In this document: in pieces, positions 24,998-33,626 of the stretch
Layout: every line of letters begins with the position of its first letter
Numbering within the stretch: position 1 is the first letter of the stretch
Assembly (NCBI GenBank): GCA_964497185.1
Contig: CAZCBX010000001.1
Location: forward strand, 231,519-295,518
Source of the DNA: CAZCBX01 sp964497185
GTDB taxonomy: Bacteria; Bdellovibrionota_G; JALEGL01; JAGRMV01
DNA: 64,000 nt
Reading direction: 5' to 3'
Made by a program: the position numbers and the translations under genes
The notes under the pieces: generated by a model
What the model was told of the DNA's origin: nothing
The model's database searches: none
What the model saw: only the letters and a program-made list of their open reading frames with translations

Positions 24998-25068
24998 GTC
25001 GGTGTAGTGGCTAGAAGGCAAGTAAAGCGCAGCGAAGCGAGCCATTGCCTTCTAGCCACTACACCGAC
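24998..25068. repeat. Perfect 24-bp inverted repeat (hairpin) with GCGAAGC in the loop
   Basis: Bases 24998-25021 and 25045-25068 are exact reverse complements, separated by 23 bases that read AGCGCAGCGAAGCGAGC in the middle. The element lies between the convergent IHF-like and M48 genes. It has no T run, so it is not a standard terminator, although the 24-bp stem could stop transcription or protect mRNA 3' ends from both sides. Confidence 0.85.
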
Positions 25069-25113
25069 CCTACGGTTTTACCCACTTTTGTAGAAACTTC
25101 TACGATGTACCAT

Positions 25114-27036
25114 TTAGGGTTGCACGGGCTGGCCCAGGCTATCGGATAGCGCGCGAAAAAGCTCATACTCTTCCCACGAGACCTTTTGGTCTCTTTGAAT
25201 GATTTTCTTGCAAGCCTGAATAAACTGAATCCGAACTGGACGGGCCGCATTTTCCAAAACATCGTGGGCCTGATCGATGTCGTCCATTTTTAAGGCCTCC
25301 GGCTGCATAATGGCCATATCGGCCCAGCCCAACACTTCCATGCCTTGTCTAAAAGCAAGCGCAGCCAGTCTGGTGTCTTCTTCTCCAGCATGAGCCACCG
25401 CAGAGCCAAGAACGCGTATTTCCTGCTTGATGGAATCCAAGTCTTTGGCGCCCTGGGCTTTTTGACGTGGATAATGATGGTGGTGCAAATGAATGCGAAT
25501 CATTTTAATCAGCAGCCATTCATGCAAGCTGATGATGTTGTCTGCTTTGACTGCATTCATCATCAAACGCAGCCAAGCTTTGTATTCGCTCAAAGGCAGC
25601 TTGCGCAAGGCAGGCATGCACAAGTCAAAAATTTCGATGCGGTGGGCAGACACTTCTTTGGGAATCCAGTGTTGTAGGTCGTCCCATAAATGCAACGAAT
25701 ACGGATCGGCGTGGGCCAATAACTCACGTGTGGTTTGAAGCGCATCGGAGGTGGGTGTGGTCACCAAATACAAAAGCAAAAGCTTGGCTTTTTGGGGATG
25801 CTGGGTCATTTGGCGCAGTTTGGACCAAATGGGTGCCCAATCTTCTTTTTCGGCCAGCACGATAGGCAAAGGCAGGCTGGCAAATTGTCCCAGCTGGGGC
25901 CCAAACCCACCCTCCATGGGCGCAGACGGACTTTGGCCAAAAAGCACTTCTCTTTCTTGGGTATTCATTTGCCCAAGGTTGTCATGAGAAAGAAATTTTT
26001 CTTCAGCCGACATCTCCGGCGGCATCCACTGGGGTTCGATGGCTTGGATGCGCTTGACAATGGGCGGATGACTTTCCAAAAAGGGCAGGTGAAACATCGG
26101 AAAAGACTCGGGCGCAAACGTCATATGAGAGATTTCTTCGCTGTTGTGGTGGTAGAGATAGGACCGGGCGGTGCGATCATCATAAAAACCACCAATTTTT
26201 TTGAGTGCGCCGGCGATGCCGTTGGGATTTCGTGTGTACTGGACAGAGGAACTATCTGCCAAGTATTCACGTTGGCGCGCAATGCTAGATTGAATCACCT
26301 TGCCAATCAAAAAGCCCAAATACCCCACCACCCACAGGCCCAACCCAAGCATAACCGCATTGCCGCCCTTTTTGCCATGGCCTCGCCGTGAGCGGCGGGT
26401 GGTCGAACTGGAAAAAGAACCATGAATCAACAATCGGCCCAAAATGTGAATAAACAAGATCCCATGCAGCAATGAAATCATGCGAAGGTTAATGCGCATG
26501 TCACCATGAAGGATGTGGCTAAATTCGTGTCCCACCACGCCTTGAAGCTCATCTCTGGACAAGCGCTCGATGGTTCCGCGGGTTAACCCAATAACGGCAT
26601 TGTCCAAGTCCATTCCCGCAGCAAATGCATTGATGGCGTTTTCCTGACGAAGCAAATATACATCTGGCACAGGCACACCGCTGGCTAGGGCCATTTCCGC
26701 CACGACATTCAACGCGCGTTTTTCATAAAAGTCGCTGGTATTCAGAGGAATTTTTTCACCGCCCATCATTTGCGCGATGCTGTGTCCGCCTTTGCCCAGC
26801 TGGATGTGCTTGACCAGACTCGCGATACCCACCACCATCAGCGTGCCCAATAAAGTATACACAAACCAAGTGGGGTGCCACCACCTCCATGGACTTTCAG
26901 GGTGGTAAGGTCGATACACAAACAATAAAACCAGCACATACAGCACAAAGGTGAGAATGATTAAGCCGGCTGCAAACAAGGCAATGAAACGACGGGAATT
27001 TCTTTTATACTGATCCTGTTTTTCAAAGAAATTCAT
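25114..27036 (-). CDS. M48-family membrane metallopeptidase with TerB-like C-terminal domain
   Basis: The 640-residue protein has two N-terminal membrane helices (about residues 18-45 and 55-75), then the M48 zinc-protease domain with VGHEFSHILHGD and two further helices, and a downstream Glu ligand in REYLADSSS. The last 250 residues are helical and soluble with a TerB-like character (RRDQ...VSWEEYELFRALSD). HtpX-like proteases of this size are often adjacent to lemA, as here. It probably degrades or processes membrane proteins. Confidence 0.85.
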   Translation of the reverse strand: MNFFEKQDQYKRNSRRFIALFAAGLIILTFVLYVLVLLFVYRPYHPESPWRWWHPTWFVYTLLGTLMVVGIASLVKHIQLGKGGHSIAQMMGGEKIPLNTSDFYEKRALNVVAEMALASGVPVPDVYLLRQENAINAFAAGMDLDNAVIGLTRGTIERLSRDELQGVVGHEFSHILHGDMRINLRMISLLHGILFIHILGRLLIHGSFSSSTTRRSRRGHGKKGGNAVMLGLGLWVVGYLGFLIGKVIQSSIARQREYLADSSSVQYTRNPNGIAGALKKIGGFYDDRTARSYLYHHNSEEISHMTFAPESFPMFHLPFLESHPPIVKRIQAIEPQWMPPEMSAEEKFLSHDNLGQMNTQEREVLFGQSPSAPMEGGFGPQLGQFASLPLPIVLAEKEDWAPIWSKLRQMTQHPQKAKLLLLYLVTTPTSDALQTTRELLAHADPYSLHLWDDLQHWIPKEVSAHRIEIFDLCMPALRKLPLSEYKAWLRLMMNAVKADNIISLHEWLLIKMIRIHLHHHHYPRQKAQGAKDLDSIKQEIRVLGSAVAHAGEEDTRLAALAFRQGMEVLGWADMAIMQPEALKMDDIDQAHDVLENAARPVRIQFIQACKKIIQRDQKVSWEEYELFRALSDSLGQPVQP

Positions 27037-27060
27037 GCCGTGCGGTCAAACGGGCCAATG

Positions 27061-27666
27061 CTATGACGCAAAAGAAACTTTGGGGGCTTTTTTGGTCTCT
27101 TCATTTTCGATGGTAAACAAGGCAGCCTCCTGAAATTGAAACATCGAAGCAAATACGTTGTTGGGAAAACGCTCTCGGGCCGTGTTGTAGATCATGACGC
27201 TGTCGTTGTACCCTTGTCGGGCAAAAGCAATTTTGTTCTCAGTGGTAGTAAGCTCTTCATTGAGCTGCATCACGCTGTCATTGGCTTTCAGCTCAGGGTA
27301 TTGCTCCACCACCATCATCAGTCGACCCAATGCCCCAGACAACATGCCCTCGGCTTGGGATAACTTGGACATGGCTTGCGCGTTGGCAGGGTTGGAGGCT
27401 GCTTGTGATTGGGCATTGACGGCGCTGCTTCGTGCTTGAATAACGGCTTGCAGCGTCTCTTTTTCATGGGCCATGTAGCCTTTGACGGTTTCAACCAGAT
27501 TCGGGATTAAATCATGGCGACGGGTAAGCTGTACATCAATTTGCGCAAAAGCATTTTTAAAGCGGTTGCGTAAAACCACCAGCCGGTTGTAAATACCAAC
27601 CACGGCCAATACCGCAAAAATAAGCACAATAACGACAACAATCAGGGTGATGGACAAAGCGCTCAT
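27061..27666 (-). CDS. lemA: LemA family protein
   Basis: The 201-residue protein has one N-terminal membrane helix (about residues 4-26) and a long helical domain with the LemA signatures YNRLVVLRNRFKNAFAQIDV and QLTRRHDLIPNLVETVKGY, and the end motif ARERFPNNVFASMF. The longer reading frame to 27726 adds 20 residues without support; the ATG at 27666 has GAAAGG upstream. It sits 24 bases ahead of the M48 peptidase, the common lemA-htpX pairing. Confidence 0.9.
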   Translation of the reverse strand: MSALSITLIVVVIVLIFAVLAVVGIYNRLVVLRNRFKNAFAQIDVQLTRRHDLIPNLVETVKGYMAHEKETLQAVIQARSSAVNAQSQAASNPANAQAMSKLSQAEGMLSGALGRLMMVVEQYPELKANDSVMQLNEELTTTENKIAFARQGYNDSVMIYNTARERFPNNVFASMFQFQEAALFTIENEETKKAPKVSFAS

Positions 27667-27894
27667 GGCAAACCTTTCTAACAAACCGCATAATAATGAG
27701 TTTTTTATGCACCAAAAATGGATCAATCAATATTTATTCAAAGATTATCCCATGACCGGCTTGGTACCCAAAGAAAAAACCGGCCTTTTTTAAAGCGTCG
27801 GAAATCAAAATAATGAAGAAAGCTTCGGCCAAAAGCAAATGGGAAACCCTCCACCAAGAAAAAAAACTTTCGCAATCTCAAAATAGCGGTAAAA

Positions 27895-27903
27895 TGGTAC
27901 AAT
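27895..27903 (+). promoter_or_regulatory. Extended -10 promoter for the lipoprotein gene
   Basis: TGGTACAAT matches the extended -10 form TGnTAnnnT and lies 69 bases upstream of the ATG of the lipoprotein gene at 27972. No good -35 is seen. The remaining space between lemA and this gene (27667-27971) shows no other gene. Confidence 0.4.
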
Positions 27904-27971
27904 CATAAGGAGAATTGGTTGATATAGCCGCGCAATCAAGCGCACCGATTCAAATATATAAAAGGATTCGT

Positions 27972-28784
27972 ATGAAAAAGTTACATCTTACTGCCGCCTG
28001 TTTACTCGTCGCCTTGGCGGGTTGTTCCGATACTGTCAATGACCTTGAGCCCTACATCGAATACACCAGCCTCAATCTTGTTGAAGACGTTGCCAACGAT
28101 GGCAGCTTCAACGGCACCATTAGTGCAGAAGCTGTGGGCGTGGAGTTCAACGATTCTTTGGTGGAAGGCGAGGATTACGAATTTACAGGTGTGCCCTCCG
28201 GTGTCACCCCTGTTTTAACGTTGGTGGATGAGAACAACGCATCGATCGGCATTAGTGGCCAAGTGGCCAACCATGGCCGATGCGACTCCGAAGCGCTGGG
28301 GTTAACCTTCTTTCAAAGCGCATTTGCCGGCGGCGACCGCCCAGAAAACGCCAACGTATTGTTCGGCTTGTCCTTCCTACCCCCCTCTTCCACAGTCACC
28401 AACAAAACCCTGGGGGAAGAAGGCGCTGGCGGCATTGATGATGACCCACCAACCACACTTACACTCAATGACGCTGGTTTTTTTGCCTTTGCGGGAGAGC
28501 TGGAGCGAGGCGTAAACTATAGCCTTACGCTAAGCGGTGATTTAGAAGATCTACCTGGCACGCTCCAAGAAACATTGACCATTCTACCAGATTTGCAAAC
28601 CCTTGAAGTTACCTTTGATGGATTCGCCCCTGCCAACGATGCAGCGGATACTTTTGCTTTCGTTATCAACTTCTTGGATACTCAATTCTCAGAAGAGGGT
28701 AATACCCGATCGGTGTTTGCGTCTAATACCTTTTGCTTGGGACAAAAGCCTACCATCGGCATCACGGTTGAATTTGTAGATTAA
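27972..28784 (+). CDS. Lipoprotein with GLT-like N-terminal domain, unknown function
   Basis: The 270-residue protein has a signal peptide with lipobox ALAGC (Cys about residue 17). AAAGGA precedes the ATG at 27972, which I prefer to the longer frame from 27915. The N-terminal half contains the pattern G-(V/L)-P-S-G-V-T-P-V-L-T-L followed by SIGISGQVANH and LTFFQSAFAGG, which also occurs in the N-terminus of the larger lipoprotein encoded convergently at 28885. The C-terminal half is beta-rich and acidic with one Cys near the end. No enzymatic motif is seen; the protein is likely surface or periplasmic. Confidence 0.65.
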   Translation: MKKLHLTAACLLVALAGCSDTVNDLEPYIEYTSLNLVEDVANDGSFNGTISAEAVGVEFNDSLVEGEDYEFTGVPSGVTPVLTLVDENNASIGISGQVANHGRCDSEALGLTFFQSAFAGGDRPENANVLFGLSFLPPSSTVTNKTLGEEGAGGIDDDPPTTLTLNDAGFFAFAGELERGVNYSLTLSGDLEDLPGTLQETLTILPDLQTLEVTFDGFAPANDAADTFAFVINFLDTQFSEEGNTRSVFASNTFCLGQKPTIGITVEFVD

Positions 28785-28884
28785 GACCAACGTTTTGCGC
28801 TGCTACTGTTTATTTGGCGATTTAAATTAATTCAATCGATTGTAAAGCTAATATCTTAAGTAATAGCTAAGGGCTTTTAACAAA

Positions 28885-31164
28885 CTAGTGGAAGTCTGAG
28901 ACATACTGTCTGAACGAATTTAGTATATCTTCATCTTCTGGATCGCGTGCTCGCCAAATATGCAGAGCGGCACCGCATTGATTTGCATCAATAAGGTATT
29001 CGTGATCAAGATCACGATGAATTAAAGAAACATTATCAATATTATCGAATGGAAGGTCAGCATTGGGTCGATTAAGTCGATTTAATGAAGTATAGGCATT
29101 TTCACCTTGCAAATCTTTTTGTTCCCAAATCATCATGATTGAACCGTTTTCTCTTAGTATCCCGTCCACAATGGTACTATAACCCAATTGTTCAGAAGTT
29201 ATTGATCTCTCGAATAAGTCTTCAGGCAATTTCCATGTGGACTCAACTTGCTCTACGAAAAATAAGTGAGATTTAATATTACTCGAATAGCTCTTTGCAT
29301 TGATGGCAATAACAGTTCTATCTGATTTTATGCCAATGAAAGGGAATCTAGAATACACAACTGAAGGCGCGATGTTTTCCAAATTTTGAAAAGGGTTTAT
29401 GCTGCTATATAGAGCACCTTCGTTTGCCCATGTTCCCATAGACCTTTCTAATAAATCAAGGCCCAAGTAACCATTGACGTCTCCTTCATGATAATCTGAA
29501 ATGATTAAAAGCTTGGCATTGCCCAATCCATCGGTTTGCAATATGGACTGTTGTGGCCCATCAACTTCAAACTTTCTATCACTGAGGGTGGTTGGATCAT
29601 CCCAAATGTTACTTTCATAATTCGATACCATTAAATAATTATCGGTGTCATTCGGGTTACCCGTTGGAACCTGAAACCAGTACACAAATGCTTTTCCAGT
29701 TTGGTCAACAGCCACGTCAAAGCTGCTGATTGAAATCAGTGACAAAAACGTATTGGTTACGTGATAATAATCAGTTCCAGAAATTGGAATATGAATCGAT
29801 TCAGGGGTTTTAAAATAATCAAAATCAAATACCATTCGATATAATTTTTTTCTAGAATTAATTCCTGTGTATTGTGCAACAACTACTCCGAAGCCTTGCG
29901 AGTTGAAATCTGATTTAAAAGAAATTGATCCTAAATCACCTAGTGGAGTAAAATCCTGGCGGTTCGACCATTCTTCACCATTGTAATAGCTATAGGATAA
30001 TTTGCGGTCAGTAAGATCGGCGAAGATTATCAAAGCACGATAATCATCGAAAACATGGACTTCGACCCGAACGTTATTGGTGGTCTGCAAGAGCAGTTTA
30101 AGGTCATCTCTTGGTATCTCTCGATACTGATCGAAAGTTTGAACGTAAAATTTAGATAGCCCCGTTTCTGCATTATTTTCATTAAATGCCAATACAGAAA
30201 ATCCGTTGGGGTGAGACGCTTTTTTATAATTGGTAATACCCTGATTTGATTCATATATTTCATCACTAGGAACAAAACTCTGGACACCTCCGTGTTGCGA
30301 TTTATGAATCGAGGAGTATAATTCTGAATAATCCTGAGAAGTCCACAAAATCTCCACATTTCTACCTTGGTCGTAGCTTATGGGGTGCAAATCCACTCTG
30401 GTGTATTCATCAAAGTTTTCTTTTTGGAAAAAGTCACTTTCATCCAACGGGTCTACCCAACTTGGAGCAGTACAGGTGAGTATGATGTCACTGACATTTT
30501 GTGAATTTATGATACCTATGCCATTTTCAAACCTACAGCATTTTCCTTGAGGGCTGCTAAGTGCTTGAATTTCATATTTATCACCGTTTTCTAATAAATG
30601 TCTAAACTGGAAAGTTGATTGCTGGTTATCAAGATTGATAACTTCATCAATGTTTGCAAGCTTTAATTGAACGCCTTGTGTGGTACCAATTGAGGTACCT
30701 GATATTTGATAACCTTTTCCAAATTGGATCCCCAGCGCATAATTAACTATTTCTTCTCTTAGTGCCTTTTTAGATGATGCTAGAAAAGCGTCTTCGAGAA
30801 ATTTCAGTGGCAAATTTCTTACGCTCATGCTCACGTGATGATCCACTGCATTTCCGATTAAGCGGACTTCAGCTGAGTTTCTAGAAAGTAGAACAATCTC
30901 CATTGTCAGTCCATCCGGCAGATTACCATTAAATTCGTAGTGTTTACCAATTTCCATCCGGTCACCGATTTCTAAATCTAGATTCCATGACCAATTTTTT
31001 AAAGATATTGCCTCTGGGCTAATGCGCCCCTCATTTTCGGGGTGAATTTCTTGCAGAATCAGCTCTGCACCAATTTTAGAATTCTCATTTGAATTTTTTG
31101 AGGAACAATCAACAGCTAATAAAGATACCAATAAAGTAATTAGAATATTTAGGGTGCGTTTCAT
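28885..31164 (-). CDS. Large lipoprotein: GLT-like domain, Cys-rich repeat domain, beta-propeller-like region
   Basis: The 759-residue protein begins with a signal peptide and lipobox AVDC. Residues about 30-120 match the GLT-like domain of the lipoprotein at 27972 (LPDGLTMEIVLL, LIGNAVDHH, LPLKFLEDAFLAS). Residues about 150-235 resemble the Cys-containing repeat seen in Leptospira and Bdellovibrio surface proteins (ENGDKYEIQALSSPQGKCC, then GIINSQNVSDIILTC). The remaining 520 residues have repeated short beta blades (SYYNGEEWSN, VYWFQVP), compatible with a sialidase-like propeller. AGGAGA lies six bases before the ATG. The gene is distinctly richer in A+T than its neighbours. Confidence 0.7.
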   Translation of the reverse strand: MKRTLNILITLLVSLLAVDCSSKNSNENSKIGAELILQEIHPENEGRISPEAISLKNWSWNLDLEIGDRMEIGKHYEFNGNLPDGLTMEIVLLSRNSAEVRLIGNAVDHHVSMSVRNLPLKFLEDAFLASSKKALREEIVNYALGIQFGKGYQISGTSIGTTQGVQLKLANIDEVINLDNQQSTFQFRHLLENGDKYEIQALSSPQGKCCRFENGIGIINSQNVSDIILTCTAPSWVDPLDESDFFQKENFDEYTRVDLHPISYDQGRNVEILWTSQDYSELYSSIHKSQHGGVQSFVPSDEIYESNQGITNYKKASHPNGFSVLAFNENNAETGLSKFYVQTFDQYREIPRDDLKLLLQTTNNVRVEVHVFDDYRALIIFADLTDRKLSYSYYNGEEWSNRQDFTPLGDLGSISFKSDFNSQGFGVVVAQYTGINSRKKLYRMVFDFDYFKTPESIHIPISGTDYYHVTNTFLSLISISSFDVAVDQTGKAFVYWFQVPTGNPNDTDNYLMVSNYESNIWDDPTTLSDRKFEVDGPQQSILQTDGLGNAKLLIISDYHEGDVNGYLGLDLLERSMGTWANEGALYSSINPFQNLENIAPSVVYSRFPFIGIKSDRTVIAINAKSYSSNIKSHLFFVEQVESTWKLPEDLFERSITSEQLGYSTIVDGILRENGSIMMIWEQKDLQGENAYTSLNRLNRPNADLPFDNIDNVSLIHRDLDHEYLIDANQCGAALHIWRARDPEDEDILNSFRQYVSDFH

Positions 31165-31500
31165 AACTTTCTCCTATAGCAGGTATTTTATTTATAAATA
31201 AGTGAATAACCACCGGTAGATTTAATGGATTCAAGTATTCGATTAAGCAATTTTTCTGCCATTTATGATTTTTTTTGCTGGGTATCTTTTAGGAAATTTT
31301 TAAAGATTTATTTATAAAAATATTAATTAAATTCAACAATTTAAATACAATTTTCGAATAAAAAATCGAAAATAGCTTGGTTGTAATTAGGAGTGAATCA
31401 TTTTTTGACTCGTCCGATAATAAGTCAATAGGCTTTAGATAAACGTGTCTTTAGGATAAATTTTATAGCTAAAAAAGTAATATGGTGGGTTTGCAGTAGG
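31165..31500. other. AT-rich gene-free region with one perfect hairpin
   Basis: This 336-base stretch is strongly A+T-rich and holds no convincing gene. It contains a perfect 8-bp inverted repeat (ATTTTCGA at 31350, TCGAAAAT at 31366, 8-base loop). The promoter of the lipoprotein gene (28885-31164) must lie near 31165-31250, where several TATAAA-like boxes occur; I cannot pick one. Confidence 0.5.
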
Positions 31501-33105
31501 CTAAGGCGTAAGCACAGCCTGTTCATTTTCCAGGCTTTCCACCGATATGCGGATGTTGTCTTTTTGTTGTTCGATGGTGACCGTGGGTTGACCCAGCTCG
31601 CGTAGCGTGAAAGCCAGCTGATCGTACAATCCGTTCATTTTTTTAAACATGGACAACTGCTGTCGATTGGCCGCGTATCGGTCGCGCTGATAATTGCTGT
31701 CGAGCAGAGATAGTTGTTTTTCAATGGATGTTTGTTGCGATATGGTCGTGCCAGAACGCACAAGGTTTTGCTGCAGTTGGGTCGATCGCGTTTGATATTT
31801 TTCTAAAGCTTTGGCTTTGTCATCACTGAGTTGATTGATTTTATTCACCAATCCACGAATTTCAGCCTGCAATGCCTTGGCGCGTTGGTGTTTTTTGGAT
31901 AGCTGTGGCGGACGTTTCATGGAGCCGCTGGTTAGTAAACTCTCTGGTTGCTCTTGATCTAGCCAGGTTCGCATCACAGCATTGGCCACTTGGGTGGCCA
32001 TGATGTTTTTTAAAAACGCATTGGGTCCCATAAACAAATAATTGGAAGCAATGGCAAAGTTTAAGCCTTCGGTTTGTTGCAGGATAAAATTGTTGATGCC
32101 GATGACCTCCCCACGATCATTGATCATGGGTCCACCCGAATTGCCTGGATTGATGGCCACATCTGCTTGAATGTAGGCTTGCCCTTTGATCACCCGGCCC
32201 ACAAAACTCACGATACCTTTGGTCACCGTAAATGAAAGGCCGCTAGGCGCACCAATGGTAAAAACAGTATCACCAGGTCTCATTTGGGTGGCATCGCCCA
32301 ATTGAACTGGTTGATAGGCCGTTGAATCAATTTGCAAAAGAGTTAAATCTCGCAACGGATCTTCGGCGATGATGCGGGCTTCATGTTTGACATCATCATA
32401 CGTTTGCACCGTTATTTTCTGGCCCATGCCCGACGCCACGTGGTGGTTGGTCACCAAATAGCCAGGTCGACCTGCAAAAAAAGCAGAGCCGGATGTGTTT
32501 TGTCCCATCACTGTGGCTGTCGATTGCAGCACCCTTTGTAAAATGCTGGCGCCATCTTCGTTCAAGGTGGGGGTTGAGACCACCTGGCCTGGCTGGGGCG
32601 TCGCATTGGATAACCCTCCATTGGGCGGCGTGTTGCTTGGCGGATTTACAGCCTCTTGAATGGAAGATTTTTCTTTGGTTTGGCGTTCGTATTGATACAC
32701 GGACCAGCCTAGCGCCACTGAAAAAATGGACACGACCACAGGCACCCATCGACGCAAGCCCCGTGTCATTTTGGCCTGACTCATGGGTTTTTTGATGATT
32801 TCTGCGCCCATTTGTTTGGCACAGGTTTGCAAAACAATGGCGTCGTGGTGGGGCACATCTTTTGCGATCAGGGAAGCGTGGTCGATGGCCTTGCGAAGCG
32901 AACCATAGGTTGTAAATATTGGACTTCGCAGCTGTGGCAGTGCTTTTTTTACAAAATCGCCGCGCAAATGTGTGGGCAATGTGGTTTTCCACGCGAGGGC
33001 ATAAGAGACATTTTTTCCACAAAATCGGCAGATTACGCCCATGGTGGAGATGGTTTCGCCACAATCAGGGCATAAAAAAGTGGCGTTTGCATCGGTGTGG
33101 TTCAT
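31501..33105 (-). CDS. Zinc-ribbon, membrane-anchored HtrA-like serine protease
   Basis: The 534-residue protein has an unusual order: an N-terminal zinc ribbon (Cys12, Cys15, Cys26, Cys29), a cytoplasmic linker, one membrane helix (about 120-138), a proline-rich spacer, and an S1C trypsin-like domain with His222 (TNHHVASG), Asp253 (RDLTLLQ) and Ser323 (NPGNSGGPM). Instead of PDZ domains, about 150 residues of helical coiled-coil sequence follow (KHQRAKALQAEIRG to LSLLDSNYQR). A sensor ribbon inside and a protease outside is a plausible topology. Substrates are unknown. Confidence 0.8.
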   Translation of the reverse strand: MNHTDANATFLCPDCGETISTMGVICRFCGKNVSYALAWKTTLPTHLRGDFVKKALPQLRSPIFTTYGSLRKAIDHASLIAKDVPHHDAIVLQTCAKQMGAEIIKKPMSQAKMTRGLRRWVPVVVSIFSVALGWSVYQYERQTKEKSSIQEAVNPPSNTPPNGGLSNATPQPGQVVSTPTLNEDGASILQRVLQSTATVMGQNTSGSAFFAGRPGYLVTNHHVASGMGQKITVQTYDDVKHEARIIAEDPLRDLTLLQIDSTAYQPVQLGDATQMRPGDTVFTIGAPSGLSFTVTKGIVSFVGRVIKGQAYIQADVAINPGNSGGPMINDRGEVIGINNFILQQTEGLNFAIASNYLFMGPNAFLKNIMATQVANAVMRTWLDQEQPESLLTSGSMKRPPQLSKKHQRAKALQAEIRGLVNKINQLSDDKAKALEKYQTRSTQLQQNLVRSGTTISQQTSIEKQLSLLDSNYQRDRYAANRQQLSMFKKMNGLYDQLAFTLRELGQPTVTIEQQKDNIRISVESLENEQAVLTP

Positions 33106-33221
33106 GGTTTTAAGTTCTCACTTTACTATAAACATTCGTGCTGCGTCAAAGCATTGCATTTATTTGCCAAGGGAGTAAGAAAGGTTTTGTAAATATTGGA
33201 ATTTTGTTACAATGGGGACGC

Positions 33222-33626
33222 ATGAAACATCAAAACACAATCTGGTTGGGCGCAATTTTTACCATACTTTTATGCGTGGGTGCGTGTTCAAAATCTGAAA
33301 CTGCATCGACTCAATCGGACGCCGAAAAACTCTGGGGCAGCGACCGCGTCTGTTTGCCGTGCCACCTTTTTCAACAACCCATCGCCCGAGACCACCATTA
33401 CCGATGTGACACCTGTCACCAAGGCAACCCATTTGCTGAAACTAAAGAAGAAGCGCATTATGGCTTAATCAAGGCGCCCCAGGCGCCTGAAAACATTGGT
33501 CAAACCTGTGATAAATGTCATCGCCGCGTGTTGGGCCGTGACGTGCCTTACAACGCTGAATTTATCAAAGACGTGATTGTGTCGCACAAACGCAACCCCG
33601 GAGAGTCTCTCGAATGGCAAGAATAA
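33222..33626 (+). CDS. Triheme c-type cytochrome lipoprotein
   Basis: This 134-residue protein has a lipoprotein signal with lipobox CVGAC (Cys22). Three CxxCH haem-attachment motifs follow: CLPCH (44-48), CDTCH (62-66) and CDKCH (96-100). Further His residues are available as distal ligands. It is presumably an envelope electron carrier or sensor. The ATG at 33222 is preferred over a longer frame from 33138. Its last 13 bases overlap the start of the next gene, so it heads the envelope cluster running to 39236. TACAAT at 33208 is a possible -10. Confidence 0.85.
   Translation: MKHQNTIWLGAIFTILLCVGACSKSETASTQSDAEKLWGSDRVCLPCHLFQQPIARDHHYRCDTCHQGNPFAETKEEAHYGLIKAPQAPENIGQTCDKCHRRVLGRDVPYNAEFIKDVIVSHKRNPGESLEWQE

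Noticed and set aside
33138..33221. Longer N-terminus for the triheme lipoprotein
   Set aside because: Removes the lipoprotein signal from its normal position; ATG 33222 gives a standard lipobox at residue 22.
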